NCBI RefSeq assembly: GCF_043290135.1
Contig: NC_134710.1
Span: 280,311,776 to 280,375,775, forward strand
Reading direction: 5' to 3'
Source: Rhipicephalus microplus
Taxonomy: Eukaryota > Arthropoda > Arachnida > Ixodida > Ixodidae
DNA: 64,000 nucleotides
Shown: positions 45,700 through 58,285 of the stretch, piece by piece
Layout: each line of letters starts with the position of its first letter
Position numbering within the stretch: position 1 is the stretch's first letter
Translations under genes and position numbers: made by a program
The notes under the pieces: generated by a model
What the model saw: only the letters and a program-made list of their open reading frames with translations
What the model was told of the DNA's origin: nothing
Databases searched by the model: none

Positions 45700-45790
45700 C
45701 GGACAAAATCCTTGAAAAACGGGTGTCGCTGGAGCCAACGTTTCGACAAACCAACTTGCCTTCATCAGTTGCTGTCATGACTAAGACAAA
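45700..45790 (-). ncRNA. Hammerhead-ribozyme-like motif (Penelope-associated type), probably inactive
   Basis: On the minus strand CTGATGA (45768-45762) is followed by a hairpin pairing GGCAA with TTGTC, then GAAA (45744-45741) and a short hairpin CGTT..AGCG. This is the order of the hammerhead core: CUGANGA, stem II, GAAA, stem III. The residue expected to be U next to the cleavage site reads A (AGCGACAC), so cleavage is doubtful. Hammerhead motifs are known from Penelope-like elements; no Penelope RT is visible beside this one. Confidence 0.4.
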
Positions 45791-46619
45791 TGCATTTTTT
45801 TTTCAACTGGGCTTTAATGATGCCCCCTATTCCAGGAATTGTAATCGCATATACGCAGGTCAGCCAAAAAGTGTAATCTTCCAACGGCTACTTACTGCCA
45901 GCCTTGCTCTGCTACGTTCCTTTTTTTCCTGTGAAGGGGTACCGTGACTCATGCCTCTAGTTATGAGGAGCCCGATTTAATCCTCCGTAAATGTAAAATA
46001 AAAAAAAACTATTCTTACACTCATATACGCATGAAAACAGTATTTTTATTCGTACTTCATCAAAGCGAAGGGGGAGGGGGAACGCTCAGTCTGGCACGGC
46101 CGCTCTTTCAGGTAACGAGGAGCAGGTAGCCACGCATAGCGGAGCGTCACGATAGGCGCCGCGTGATTACTAGAGACCGGATTATAATCAAATGCTTATT
46201 TCGTTCCTTGCATTCTTATCGTGCGATTTTGATATATGAGCATAATTTTGAGGCTGAGAAGGGCTTTTATGGTGTTTTTATATTGCCTATGAATGCATAT
46301 TTCGGGTGTTCGTGCCTAACGCCTATATGTGCATATAAATGCTTATTTTGCAAACGAGTGCTCATATAAACGTGATTCAAGACCAAATTTTGTTTTAAAT
46401 CGTGGTGTGAAGCCGTTATTCATGTAAAGAACGTAATATTGATATTTTCAATCACTATAGGGTTCAAAGAAAAAAAAATTGACATGCTGCGAGTGATTGG
46501 AGGAGGAGCATGAGGAGTGCAAAAGATGCTCTTTCTGCAGCCCTAAAAGGAAACACGTCTCAATGTCTTCAGAAGAAGAAAAAAATTAAAGATGAGGTAA
46601 GAAAACAAAAGTGACATCT
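45791..46619. other. Unassigned stretch
   Basis: Short frames only (45693-45947, 45944-46129, 46163-46369). No recognised motif. Confidence 0.35.
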
Positions 46620-46850
46620 ATGGCAGAGGACGCGACGACCACCATCTACAGACAGCTGTCCAGTGCCCTGAAGAAAATGAAGAACCACCCTGAAAACCTG
46701 GGTGTTGCGGTGGGAAAGGAAGAGCAGGTTATTTCTGATAGCCGCGGGCCGCTGGAGAACGAATGAAAGACCATGGAGTTTCTTTCGTGGAATGCTCTTG
46801 TTGATTCAGTGGTGGCGAAGGTCGCCAAATTGTTATGCTATATACAATGA
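46620..46850 (+). pseudogene. Short unrecognised coding-like segment with one stop
   Basis: The ATG at 46620 reads 48 codons (MAEDATTTIYRQLSSALKKM ... SRGPLENE) to a TGA at 46764. The same frame then continues open for about 27 codons (KTMEFLSWNALVDSVVAKVA). The composition looks protein-like and the stop could be a point mutation. No family is recognised. It may be an exon relic or retrocopy fragment. Confidence 0.3.
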
Positions 46851-47282
46851 AGCCTGAGAAAGGGGACGGCTTGTTTACGATCAATGGTGTATTTAGCTTA
46901 CATTAACCGTGTGCTTGCATACGCTTGTTCCGTATAAGATCCCTTGTCATATTTCTTTAAGTGACAAACATAAAGAATGCAGAACAGGGCTTCAAGGTTT
47001 GTTCTAAGCCATTACTAAAAAATGACAGCTGTAAAAATATGAAAAAATGAGCTAGGATGTGAATTAACACCATTGTGTCGAAATAAACAGTGGTTAAAGC
47101 TCCTATGTGAAGCATTTCATTGTAAAACTTGCATTTCAAAATCAATGTACCTAAACAATCCTCTTCGCGCAATGGCGCAATGGACACACAGCTTCGAGAC
47201 ACAGTTTATGGGGTGTGGAGAATACTAAGCTGGGTGGTATGGATGGTCAGACGAACCAGTAGAACAGATCCGCAACACATAT
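46851..47282. other. Unassigned stretch
   Basis: Nothing recognised. Confidence 0.35.
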
Positions 47283-47513
47283 AGAGTTGGTTATTGGAGT
47301 TTACGTCTCAAAACCACCATATGACATAAAAGACGCTGTAATGGAGGGCTCCGGAAATTTTGATTACCTTGAGTTCAATAAAATGCACCTAAAGCTAAGC
47401 ACACGGGCCTCAAGCATTTTCGCTGTCATTTAAAATGCGGCCCCCACTTCCATGATTTGATCCCACGATTGCGGGTCAGCAGCTGAGTGCCTAAGCCACT
47501 ACACCACCGTGAC
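47283..47513 (-). mobile_element. Old, diverged Ruka-like SINE
   Basis: It retains 'ggagggctccggaaattttga', 'cacacgggcct' and the tRNA-like head 'cactacaccaccg' in minus orientation. Many substitutions and small indels are present, and no target duplication is clear. Confidence 0.75.
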
Positions 47514-47559
47514 GTATTCAACAAACATGGAAAATGTAGAATGAACGGTATGTTTGACA

Positions 47560-48110
47560 AGAAGAGCTTCGCAAAAGAGATTTTTTTTAAACGAAGCAAA
47601 CGTCACCTTTCATCCTCCGTAAAGCCAGAGGAGATAAGGTGTTCGGGAGTTCAAACACCACTCCACGCTTTCGCCATACCTTACTATTGCCGAGGTGGGT
47701 TTCCTATATGCGTTTATAAGCCCGTAGTCATAAAAAACACCTACTTAAACGCCTAGAAAGAGCCCACAATACACTACAGCCACCCAAGCTCGTCTCTTCA
47801 TGTTAGGAGCCTGTTCCCGGCATGGGTTCAGGCCTGTTTGTGAAAGCATATGCGGGCGGAGTGCTGCTATGTGGGGGTGAGTAGCCCTCGTTCTCTCTTT
47901 CCAACTTCTATTTTTTATTCTTTTTGTGCTTTTTCCCTGGTCTCTCTTGTTTGATTCCAGGCGGAGGCGGAGGAGCAGGATCGAAAGAGGAAGGACAGGG
48001 AGGTGATTCCAGGCGGAACGGTTGCGTAGACCACGATCTCCAAGCCGTCACCGTAGCTCTCGGCAATCGGCTCCCCGTCCACGGACTCCTTCGACCGTGT
48101 CCCAATCCTT
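47560..48110 (-). repeat. Unclassified dispersed repeat, copy 1
   Basis: The minus strand matches 56218-56650 over several blocks: 'gtcg.cggagt.cg.ggac.gg', 'taagtaggtgtttttta', 'gtggtgtttgaac' and 'gaaaggtgac'. Coding potential is not evident. A tRNA-like 'gttcaaacaccactc' block suggests a SINE component. Confidence 0.6.
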
Positions 48111-50329
48111 TACGTTTCTTCATATTTATTTGTCACTATATTTTGTTTAATCCCTCTTTATCACAATTCGTTTTGAGTAGCGGTGTCGCAGTTAGCTGTA
48201 GACAGTAACTTATTGGCGAAGATTAGAATAGCATTCATTATTTGGCTGATCGTTGGTAAACTTTGAGCAAACATTACTTTTTGTAGGAGGCCACGTACAT
48301 TTCCGCATGCGACCGGCGCAAGTTTTAGGGCTACATTTTTTTACACTGGCCAGTTGCGCTTATATCTGTGACGCATTATTGCGCAGGTCGGCTTCTTTGT
48401 CTCTAAGCACATTGGAATAGCTTCTGGCTCTCCCGCAGTAGAGAACCAAGTTCTCTAAACTGTTCAACGGTGTGAAGTGTGAACGATCTTTCTGTGTACT
48501 GCAGGTACTATAGGTGTATTTGCAAACCACTCTAGCTAGTCTAATACCTATCGGTGCCCTGGTGCCAACCCGCCTAACTTGGCGTAAAGCAATATAGTAT
48601 GGCAGGGTAAGATAGATTCTCGAATAAGAGTCACTAGTCGTGACGTGAATATTGACACAAACTTGTCACATACGTCGGAAAGCCGGGCAGGTGGGGCACA
48701 TACCCGAACACCACGGTGTGATATCTACCCAAAAATAGCGAAAACAGACATGAGTATTTTGAACACGTGAGCTTTAAGGAAAACACCACTATGGCAGCAT
48801 TGACCCGACACGTGAAAATAAATGTCGGGGTCCCACCTAGACTTTAATCCTAGCATCATGCATGGCAAATACTATTCTACCACAGAATGTGCCATATCTT
48901 AGAACAAATTTTAAATAGACCGTTACGTTCATTAAACGTGCACTTGCTTGCAGTGCTGGCTATAGAATTTTATAAGCGTCATAATCTACTGCTACGATAC
49001 AGCTGTGACGTCGGGTTAACGTCAATTTTAGTTATACGCCGTTTTCTGAAGTTGTTTTACGTAGCAGTGTCCAAAGCTACCATCCTCCCAAGCGCCAGCT
49101 CTTCATAAGAGCTTACCGCTTATGATGATGCTAATATCCGTGTTGTGTTGGCATCGTAAGGCGACATTGAATATATGAAGAATACATATACCAAGTTCAG
49201 TATTACGTGATGTGAATGGTTATTTCACGTCACGTAATTCACGAGCAATAGTTCAGTGTGATTTAGGTAGCTGGCGTTCTTCCTTTTACTTTTGAAGAAC
49301 ATAATGTTACGAGAATGTCAAGTTCATAGACTGTGACCTGCACCCTTTTTACTCGGTATATCTACAGCAGCGGTTGCAGTATATACTGACCGGTTCAACT
49401 TAGAGCCCGAGTAGAAAGAGATCCAGCTCATCTTCGTCTGGCACGCATGCGCATTGTTCGAATGGCTTCGAATATGCATGTAGCAATACACCGTGTATCT
49501 ACAATAATGGATGAAATTTGTAGACGTCACGCATTCAAGTATTTATTTATTTATTTATTATAAATGCTCAGTGTTCACAGCAAGTGTTTTATACAAAAGC
49601 AGCGTTTCCACAAGGTCAAACTTCTCGAATGGAGCGCCTTATGATTACAGCAGTGACGTATTTTATATACTAAATAAAGGAAGAATGCGGAAAGCGTAGG
49701 CTTGAAACGATTTTACTCTTTGAGCTGCCGTCTCTTTATTCGTAAGAATTTTAGAACTACTTTACGCGGAAAACCACACATGCGTCTGCTCATAAAATGA
49801 CTCGCAACAGGCTACAGTAATATATGCAATCTTGCATAGGTAAAAGTCACAATGCCGTATTGCTGGAGAGACAAAGCAGGACAATACCAATGCCGCAACA
49901 AGTGCCCAGATTATATGGCGTGCGTTATGAGGATAGCAGGAGCACACAGCTGCTGCGACAAGTAAATGCACCATGCTGTCTCAGCATAAAGAATGTAGGT
50001 CACAACAGTTGCTGCAACAAATAATAATGATATAGGCAAACCTCGCTTTAGTTGACTGATGGTGGCTAACGTTGTTATAGCAAATTGTGATTGCATTAGG
50101 GCAATTTCTCAGCATATTGTTTCACCTAGAATGCTGTGTTTTACTCGGTCAGGACCATTTGGTTCACTACATTCCTTGCATTTTTTCAGGTGAAATGACA
50201 GGGTTGCGCGACGTTACAAATTCAAACTCACGTTGATCGTCAGTGCGAGTGCTTACAGGTGCTGCGTGAACGTGACGTCCTGAAGGGTATGGCACGAACC
50301 AGATAGAATGGTGGATGAGAGTAGGCAGT
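48111..50329. other. Unassigned 2.2-kb stretch
   Basis: No gene is recognised. 49170-49240 has 'ataccaagttcagtattacgtgat', similar to the minisatellite units of the inverted-end element, and may be a solitary fragment. The rest shows only short AT-rich frames. Confidence 0.4.
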
Positions 50330-51500
50330 CTCAGCCTTCCTACAGAAAGTCAAATAACCCCGAAGGTGATCTCCATTCGACATGTAGCAACGATGAAGGA
50401 CCTAAGAGTTCCTGTGAGCCATTGGCTGAAGTAAATTTCGTTATTATCGATCCACCCGTAAAACAGGGTGTCGAGGGTGGGAAGAGAAAGTGTCACATAA
50501 GGTGCCCCCATTGGCTTGCCATTGGGGGGCCATGCAAGGCACAGGCAAGTTCGTGCAGTCCTTGTAATGTTTCCCTACTTGTGGCAATTGAAGCAAACGC
50601 GGGGCTGGTCACCCCTGTCTCCGGAGGAGTCTTCGCCTCGTCCGCCACCAGCATCCGGCTTTAGTCAACCGCAGCTCATATGGCCCGATCACCACACTTC
50701 AAACATTCTTTCGAGTGCCGTTCCTGCTGGGGGTTCTTGTAGTCCTGACTCATATGACCATTCTCTCTACAGTTGAAGCAGGACCTTTTGGGTCAGTCAT
50801 TGTATGAAGCTCTTGGCATCTCGAGTCATGTGGCCCTTCTCGCCCCATTTGAAGCTTTTTCTATGACGACCTCCACCACCGCTTGAAGAATCAGAGTTTG
50901 AGCAGTCTCGGCTCATGTGGTCTTTTTAATCACACTCAAAGCAGCCTCTTCCACCAGAGCAGCCGTCACCCCGAGAAAACGAGCCGGCACTGGGACAATC
51001 ACCACTCATGTAATCTTCTCCGCCCTTAAACAACTTATTCCACGACACCCCCCCCCCCCCCCCCGAGGCTGCGTTCGGGCAGTCTCTACTGAAAAGCCCT
51101 TATTGGTTGCACTTGAAACATGTTCTGCTTCCTTCCCCTCCTCTTCTTCTTTCGGAACTGCCCCCACCGCGAAAGCTGCTAGAGCCTACCACAAAGCTCA
51201 ATCGGGCTTCCGCCTTCCAGCCACTGCTCGAATCTTGCTCTTGCCAGAGGTCGTTCGAAGCAGCCGTGTCTGCAAATTTGTTGTTCTCACCCGCGCCATT
51301 GTTCCAGTCAGAGCTGGCAGTACCATTGGTACTGCCCCAGCTGGACCTTGTCGGTGCACCATTGTACTGGCCTCCCGAGCCTAAGCATCGAGAATATTCT
51401 GTGGTGGATGTCGTACTTTTGCAGCCATTGCTAGATTCTGCAACACCTGGCTGCCTTGCAGCCGGTGAGTCTCCACCCACGACTGTCTTCACCACGCCGT
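50330..51500 (-). pseudogene. Pseudogene of a Gly/Ser-rich CCHC zinc-knuckle protein resembling the Vasa/GLH N-terminus
   Basis: Read on the minus strand, the frame at 51495-51100 is Gly/Ser/Asn-rich (GGDSPAARQPGVAESSNG, SSSGWKAEARLSFVVGSSSF). Six zinc-knuckle modules follow. The best are CFKCNQ.GLFSRDC (51119-51081), CFECD.KDHMSRDC (50943-50901) and CFNCRENGHMSQDY (50782-50741). Decayed ones are SFKWGEKGHMTRDA (50868-50821), CLKCGD (50706-50668) and CFNCHK (50597-50555). Stops and shifts break most modules, and a run of C at 51047-51064 is a Gly-rich coding slip. After the last knuckle PMGAPYV...DTLFYG is compatible with the linker before a DEAD-box helicase, but no helicase motif follows. 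Vasa-type helicases act in germ-line RNA granules. The contiguous layout suggests a retrocopy. CNBP-like or other knuckle proteins are alternatives. Confidence 0.55.
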
Positions 51501-51589
51501 GGCATCGGCCCTAGCCGAAGCCACCTTCACTGTAGCCCGTCAGGGCGTCAGCCACTTAAGCGTCACTTAACGCAGCAGACTCCGTGACT

Positions 51590-52480
51590 GCTTAATGATG
51601 GTATCCTGGGAATACCGATGAGCGAAACAGATGTGCCATCGGGCCCTCGCAAGCTTCAAACACGTGTTGAACCTCAGTCCACACTTCTGTCATCGCAGCA
51701 TTGGTCCATCGTGGATTGACTATCATCGACTATCGCCGATTGAATGCCGTAACGAGGACCAGGACGCTCTGGATCTTTCAACCTCGTCGTCTTTTTTCTA
51801 GCTGCTTTGGGGCAACAAGTGCGTGCACCAGTCTTGGTTTGTATTGTCTTTATGCTCAACAATATACAATTTTGTGTAGAAGATTTTTAGCTAAAAATAT
51901 ACAAACTCAAAGTTACGGCACCTGAAATACGTAAAAAAAGGTACAAGAGCAATCTTGGCAAAAAAATGAAATGTCAAATTCTACAGCAGAAACCCTATAT
52001 CGGGGCTCCTCACTTCAAAACATCCCGATTTGGAAGCGGTACAAAAGGATATTCCCGAGAACCCTCCTCAGCTTTCCACATTAGCCCAATTCAAAATTAG
52101 CAACAGCTTGGCGCGCGTGATTTAGTGTGTGCCTATCACCCCTCCCCTTCTTCCACTCTGCCTTCAGTGACCTTAGGTTCTTTCTTTTAATGAAAGAATT
52201 TATCTATCTATTTCGTAAATCTGAATTTCTATTTTTCGTAAACAGCACTGGAGAACGGTACAACAGGAAAAAAGACGACTTCAGTTGCCAGCATACGACT
52301 GATTTTATTGAAGGCAAGGCCTCAGCATATATACATCTATACCCTGTGAAAGCACCACGTTGCTAGGTATAATTGAGACAACAGAAAAATACGCATCTTC
52401 TTTGATACCATCTGTTTGCTGCCCTCCATCGAAACTTGTAAATTTGTGCCTATGCAGCTTGTGAATGTACATACCTGAAA
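51590..52480 (+). repeat. Third diverged copy of part of the inverted-duplication arms
   Basis: 51590-51740 matches the minus strand of about 38640-38790 ('cacgtgttgaacctc.gtcca.acttctgt'). 51810-52480 matches 1280-1880 of the left arm ('gtgcaccagtctt', 'caacaatatacaa', 'gcacctgaaa', 'gcctatgcagcttgtga.tgtacatac'). The repeat is thus a dispersed family, not only a segmental duplication. No coding function is assigned. Confidence 0.6.
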
Positions 52481-52559
52481 AATAAATAAAAGGAAGAGAC
52501 AGGGAAGTTAACCTAGAAAAATTGGTTTGCCAGCCTGTACAGGGGTGGAAAAATAAGGT

Positions 52560-53620
52560 TCGGGAAGAGAATAGAGATAGAGAGATATAAAACAAATTAC
52601 AGATAATTCACATGCACACACATGCAAGGCATTCCGATCACAGTCCTTTGGAGAGGTCGGTTGAACGAAAGTAGCGCAGGAGCATCTTCCCAGCCTTCTT
52701 CTGCGACATAAAAACTTGTCAGTAGCATAAAATTCTATCTTCCGAAAGAGTCTGGTTGTCCAGTTCATCTAGTGCATTGCAGAGTGACTGTCTCTGTGAG
52801 CAGTATTGCGGACATTCACACAGAATGTGCGAAGTTTTTTCGTCACTGCCGCATTGGTCGCATGCAGCAGTGTCGGCCATTCTTATGCGGAACGCGTACG
52901 CATTGGTAAATGCGACCCCCAACCATAATCTGCACAGCATACTAGCGTCTTGTCGGCGAAGTTCTGGAGGAATTGGAAGACTGAAAGTTAAGTCTAAGGT
53001 GTATTATCGTGCATATGTGAAATGTGACTCGTTCTATTGCGATGTGGTGCGGTTGCGAGCACGTCGCAATGCACCGCGCACCCACGTCGTCTCATTGCAT
53101 TCAATGCACGCAATGCATGCACGTCATCCTATTGCTTGCGAGCAAGAATTCAGAGTTTTCATGCAGCGTCAGTTCTGGAGAGCGGAAGTGATATTTGATC
53201 GCTTTCAGTATGGGCAGAACGGGCAGCTCGATCAGCCCGTTCATAGCCAATCATTCAACACTGACTTGGAATCCATTGAAAGGCTATTTTATGTCCTTTC
53301 TCAATGAAATTGTGAGTCGTTTCTGCAATCTCGAATACCAGTTGTTTGTACGGGCCATGGTGTAAAGGTGATACATGGAATTGCAGTGCCGCCTTTGAGG
53401 CACTGATAATTGTCCTTTTTTGTGTCTGTTGATCGCTGATGAATTTCAATGTAGTACGAAGAGCTGTTAGCTCCGCTCCCATTGATGTCGTAAGGTGGGA
53501 GGTCTTGAATTTGCTTGTTGTGTTTTTGACGGGTATAACAAATGATGTCGTTGAACTCTTCTGTAAAACAGAGCCGTCGGTGTATACGTGTATACAGTCT
53601 TAATACTTCTCGTATAACAA
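52560..53620 (-). pseudogene. I-type LINE 3' part: RNase H and C-terminal zinc-binding region
   Basis: On the minus strand RNase H-like sequence VYTDGSVLQKSSTTS, MGAELTALRTTLKFISDQQT and SASKAALQF spans 53610-53260. The C-terminal region WLGVAFTNAYAFRIRMADTA, CDQCGSDEKTSHILCEC is at 52940-52760. About 270 bp at 52990-53260 does not fit the LINE and may be an insertion. The RT is missing. It is related to 15576-18455 but from a different copy or subfamily. Confidence 0.78.
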
Positions 53621-54947
53621 GAGCAGAGCAAGTCGCCTAAGCTGCCAAGGAGCGTGTAATATCAGGGGCTCATTTTTTGTTAGATGAAATATAATTGAGG
53701 TATAAAAAACAATAATACCAGAAAAAGTATGAGGAATACCGTTTGAAGTCATTGTACTGTATATTTAACAAAAATGTAGACAAAAAGAACTCTTGTCAGA
53801 TGTTCGGTCCTTGACGGTCGTAACTTGTGTTTTAGTCAACTTTCTTTTTTACATTTAAATTACAATTTCTAGTCACAAAATCCCCCATAATTTTTCTGGT
53901 ACTATGGTTGGCAAGTTCTCAACAATATTATTACCAAACCTGTGGTTCTGCCTTCAATAAATTCAGTCGTGTATTTGTGTTTGTGTTCGCCTTCTTTCCT
54001 CTATTTACACCGCTGCCAGTCTGTGTCACTCGACCAACATATTGGAGTTCGTCGAGTGTAACCTAAAAAGTGTAGTGACGGAACATCTGATCACAGAAGC
54101 GACACAGCATAAGACATAAGTCGCTGTGATTCAATGCTTGCTATTATTACGTAAAGGCGTTCCTCTTTGTAACAACTTCATAAAAAGAATATTATTCAAA
54201 TGTGTGCGAGAAGGCTAAATATTCAGCTAGCGTTTTATTATGCTTATGTCCAGATATCCGGGACCTAAAGAAAATGGTGCACGTTTATGAGTTCACGGTA
54301 AAGTGGTTGTGCAGAAAATAATGCAAGTGCAACTTCACGCGAACCCCATGCCAGAAACTATTTATCGATGTTCGTCCTTTCAAACTAATATAGTGTATGT
54401 TAAGTTGGCACTCTGACCCACCACGGTTAACAGAGGAATACACATATTCTCTCATTTTTCTATTCTGTGACTATAATTTGAACCAGAGACCCCTCACGGC
54501 TAGACCATGATTTTCGTTGTTTAATAGCCCCATTGATGTGCTCACAGCTGTGCGTGCTCGCTCTCAGTGCCATTGATTACATCAACGCACTGATGATGTT
54601 TATTTTTTTTTTCAATGTTAAAAATGTACTACCATACTATAAAAAATAGCCTCTAAACCAGGTAATAATAATTTGAAAATATTGATAATACTATTAAATG
54701 AACTTAAGTGACATATGTAAATGAAGTTATTAGACTTCTCGAGAAAAGGAAGCTGACAATTTAGATGTGCTTTTTCCTAAGCTTTCCTGCTGTTATAGGC
54801 GTGTGCAGCGTTCACCATTAGGAGAATGCAAGCTTCCCCATAGCCCCCCCCCCTCTGCAATTAGTTGGTCAACTTCGAAAGAAAATGACCTCGAGATTGA
54901 AAGTAATAAAAAATTGGTAGATCCGACGTTCAGTGCGAATCAATGAT
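53621..54947. other. Mostly unassigned, with a repeat end at 53930-54060
   Basis: 53930-54060 contains 'ctgccttcaataaattcagt', similar to 37650-37690 in the right arm ('ccgccttcaataaaattggct'), with an AATAAA signal, so it may be a retroelement 3' end. The remainder shows no recognised gene. Confidence 0.4.
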
Positions 54948-55789
54948 ATGCGAAGCACATAAAGGTTAATATGTCAGTTTGCAACCTGCACAACTTTACA
55001 AGGCGGGCGTAAATTATGCCGCATATGACATCCATTTCATGAATACATTGTTTGGACGTGTCTTTTACCTTCGTCATCTGTTCTGGTCACGTGATCCTAA
55101 TTTCGGTATTTGTAGAGCTAGTGATACGGCTGCTAGCACATCATGAGCTTGGTATATTGTAATGTTCTTACATAACACACGTGTTATAATTATCAGGTTT
55201 GCACCAGTGACACATCTTCGACATTCATTTACGTCACGTAACACGGAATCTGGTATATGGGAAGCTAGCGAAACGACCGCGAGCGCATTATGAGCATAGC
55301 ATGTAGTCATGTTTTACATGGCATTCATGTCATGATTATCATGTTTTGACGTGTTAATTGCCTTTGTCGTCCGTTCGCGACATGTAACACCAAATTCCGT
55401 ATATGTGAAGCAAGCAAAACGGCCGCGAGTGCATTATCAGCGTGCCTTGTAGTCATGTTCCTACATGAGATGCATCTCAAGGTTATCATGCTTACTCCAG
55501 TCATATACCTTGATCATCCAGTCATGTCTCGTAATAGGAAATTTGGTATATGTAAAGCTAGTGAAATGACCGCGAGCGCACCATGAGCATGCCTTGTAGT
55601 CATGATTTACATAACATTCATGACATGATTTGCACGTTAGGGTCTCTCAACTATATACGCCATGCAGTCCTGTCATATGATACCAGTTTAGCAATATCTC
55701 ATTTTAACGAAACGAAATGTAAATCATGACATGCATGTCAGGATTTTCATGCTATGACTAGTGAGATATGGTCATAAAAGTGTAATGCT

Positions 55790-55970
55790 TATTGATATGT
55801 GGGGTATAACGTCCCTAAATCACCATATGATTATGAGAGACGCCATAGTGGAGGGCTCCGGAAGTTTTGACCACCTGGGGTTCTTTAACGTGCCCCAAAA
55901 TCTGAGCACACGGGCCTACATCTCCGCCTCCATCGAAAATGCAGCCGCCAAAGCCGGGATTCGATTCCGA
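55790..55970 (-). mobile_element. Ruka-like SINE lacking its tRNA head
   Basis: Minus orientation. It keeps the body from the 'ttgatatgtgggg' end through 'gccgggattcgattcc' and stops inside the B-box region, so the A box is missing. It is nested in inverted-end element copy 2. Confidence 0.85.
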
Positions 55971-56049
55971 TAGTGTAATGCTTTTTCATACCATTTTGGT
56001 ATTGATACCATTATTGAGACGGCCAGGAGAGCTGAAAGTCGTATGCGGC

Positions 56050-56163
<114 letters not shown>

Positions 56164-56217
56164 CGTTCAAAGTGGCCTAAGTTCACGAAAAATGCTTCGC
56201 ATTTAAAAGAGTTGAAA

Positions 56218-56650
56218 CACGGTCGACGGAGTTCGAGGACAGGGCACCGAGTGGCGAGAGCTACGCTGGTGCCTAGAAGATCATGGACTACACAACCGTT
56301 CGGCACGGAACCCAGTAAGGTATACCACGCGCTTGCACACAGCACAATTCCTAGTCCATGCACTTTCAGACAGAGGCCGAAACTCATGGCCGAAACAAGG
56401 TACCGAAGTATCGCAGGACGAGAGGGGTTTGCATGGCTTCCGCTGATTATGGGCTTCCTTAATACGTTTTAGTAGGTGTTTTTATGTGTACGGTCATATA
56501 TACGCGTATCATAAGTCTACTCCGACAATCGTAAGGTATTTCAGTGGTGTGAGGTGGTGTTTGAACACACGAAAATCATCTCTTTCTTTTGGTTTTATTG
56601 GGATATGAAAGGTGACCTCAGTTCGTATTCAAAGCACCTTCATTTTTAAA
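56218..56650 (+). repeat. Unclassified dispersed repeat, copy 2
   Basis: Matches the minus strand of 47560-48110. It starts right after the inverted-end element ('ggtcgacggagttcgaggac') and runs through 'ggtggtgtttgaacac' to 'ggtgacctcagttcg'. Confidence 0.6.
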
Positions 56651-56704
56651 CTTATTTTTTCCATTCCTACTATCGCATAGACAACTTCATGTGCAACAAC
56701 CTCC

Positions 56705-56772
56705 GATGGTTGTCTAGTGGCTACTCACACTCACACTTCAGAGGTAGGATGTTCGATCCCTCGTTCCGGGCT
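56705..56772 (+). other. tRNA-like SINE head remnant (not a tRNA gene)
   Basis: 'ttgtctagtggctact' resembles an A box and 'tgttcgatccctc' a B box, about 35 bp apart. The arms do not form a convincing cloverleaf, so a tRNA-derived SINE relic is more likely than a tRNA gene. Confidence 0.35.
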
Positions 56773-58285
56773 CTTTTTCGGAATTACAGTTATTTCTTGC
56801 ATTTTATAGCTGGTGGCAAAATCCAGCCGCGACTGTATATATAATTGCTAACGCAATAAATGGAGGCAGCTGGGGAACGCCACGATGCACGTGGTTAGAT
56901 AGATAAAAAATAGAAACGGTCGAAGTTTCTTTAGTTCCCTGTCAAAGCCTCTAAATACAAACCACCATCGATAGCAGGAATTTGAACCGAGAAATGTGCA
57001 TTTTACGTCTGCAGCACTCTGGTGGAGCCACGCTTGGGTGCTACCGATTCTCAAGTGGTTTTGCGTTTTTGTTGTGTCACTTTCATTGCGTATGGTGCAG
57101 CTGTTCCGAGCTCTCACTCTTGTTTTAGTGCAAGTGGGATCACCCTTTTCTAGGGCGGTCGAGCAGCCGGCCGCGCACCACGGGCCGTGCCAACGCATTC
57201 AAGTAGCGCCAACGAGTTTGAGATAAGTTGAATAGGAACTCCGTGAACGCGCTTCCAGCTTGGCTACTCACGCTCATCGGTCTGTTAGTCCACACAAACA
57301 ATAGAAGACAATATGCCTTTGTTTTTTTTCTTGGCGCTGCGTGTGTAGCATGCTTAGTTACAAAGAGAAAGTTTTATTAAAGATAAATGTGTATTGTAAG
57401 AGCTATCGGACGTCTGCGCAAGTCTTGTTCTCATAATCGCAAGTGGGGCCTTGCGTCTCGTGTGAAAAAGCAGTGGTTGTTCAAGGATAGTTGCCAAGGG
57501 TGCTAAACACAACCTTACTGATTATTGAAAACCGCTACAGACTGACCAGTAACATGCACAGGTTTTGAAAAAAAAAAACGTTACGTAGGCTTACTATTAC
57601 CCGTGCCGAAACGTATACGTATATACCAACCAAGCCATAATGCATCAAGCGGTCACGCATATTTATGTGCTTCTAGCCAAGTTATCCCAAAAATGAGTGA
57701 CAGTGGCACGGTCCACGAACAGCTGTTTGTTGACTGTATACAAGTGTGTATAAGTGTGTACTCTATACGAAACATATAACAACTAAGCTCTCTGTGTAAA
57801 ATTTATCGGCTTCCTGTACAGCGTGAACAATGAGAGGTAAAATAAGCTCTAGCCAAACTAGTTGCCGAATGAGTACATCATGAAAGGATATATAGCTGCA
57901 AAATTACCCAGGGGCGGTGCGTGAGCTTTGTCTCCGTCAATTTAAAAAAGAAATAGGGCGAGAGCTTTAAACGCGAAGTCACATATAGCTTCACATTTCT
58001 TTTGTCAACAACACTGAGTTTGGATTGAAATACGTTGTTTGAGCCAAGTATACGCTCATTTACGTACGCGAAGTTTGACGCTGGCACACCAGTTTTGCAA
58101 CGTCCCATTGAATATTAGAAGGTTGCTGTCCGGGGCTCTTCGTGTCGCAACAATGAACGCTTCAAGTTGAATGGTGGCATGTCTCAATCAAAGAATGCTA
58201 CTCGACGTCTCTACGCATGATGTGATTCCTGTCCGCATGCGGGAGAAAGTGCGTCCGAATCGAGCTGTCCAAGTGTTGTAGGATA
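56773..58285. other. Unassigned 1.5-kb stretch
   Basis: Open frames at 56848-57226 overlap on both strands and show no motif. Nothing else is recognised. Confidence 0.4.

Noticed and set aside
51045..51064. Poly-C run as a possible regulatory G-quadruplex
   Set aside because: It lies in the Gly-rich part of the zinc-knuckle pseudogene and is best explained as slippage in Gly codons; no regulatory context is seen.
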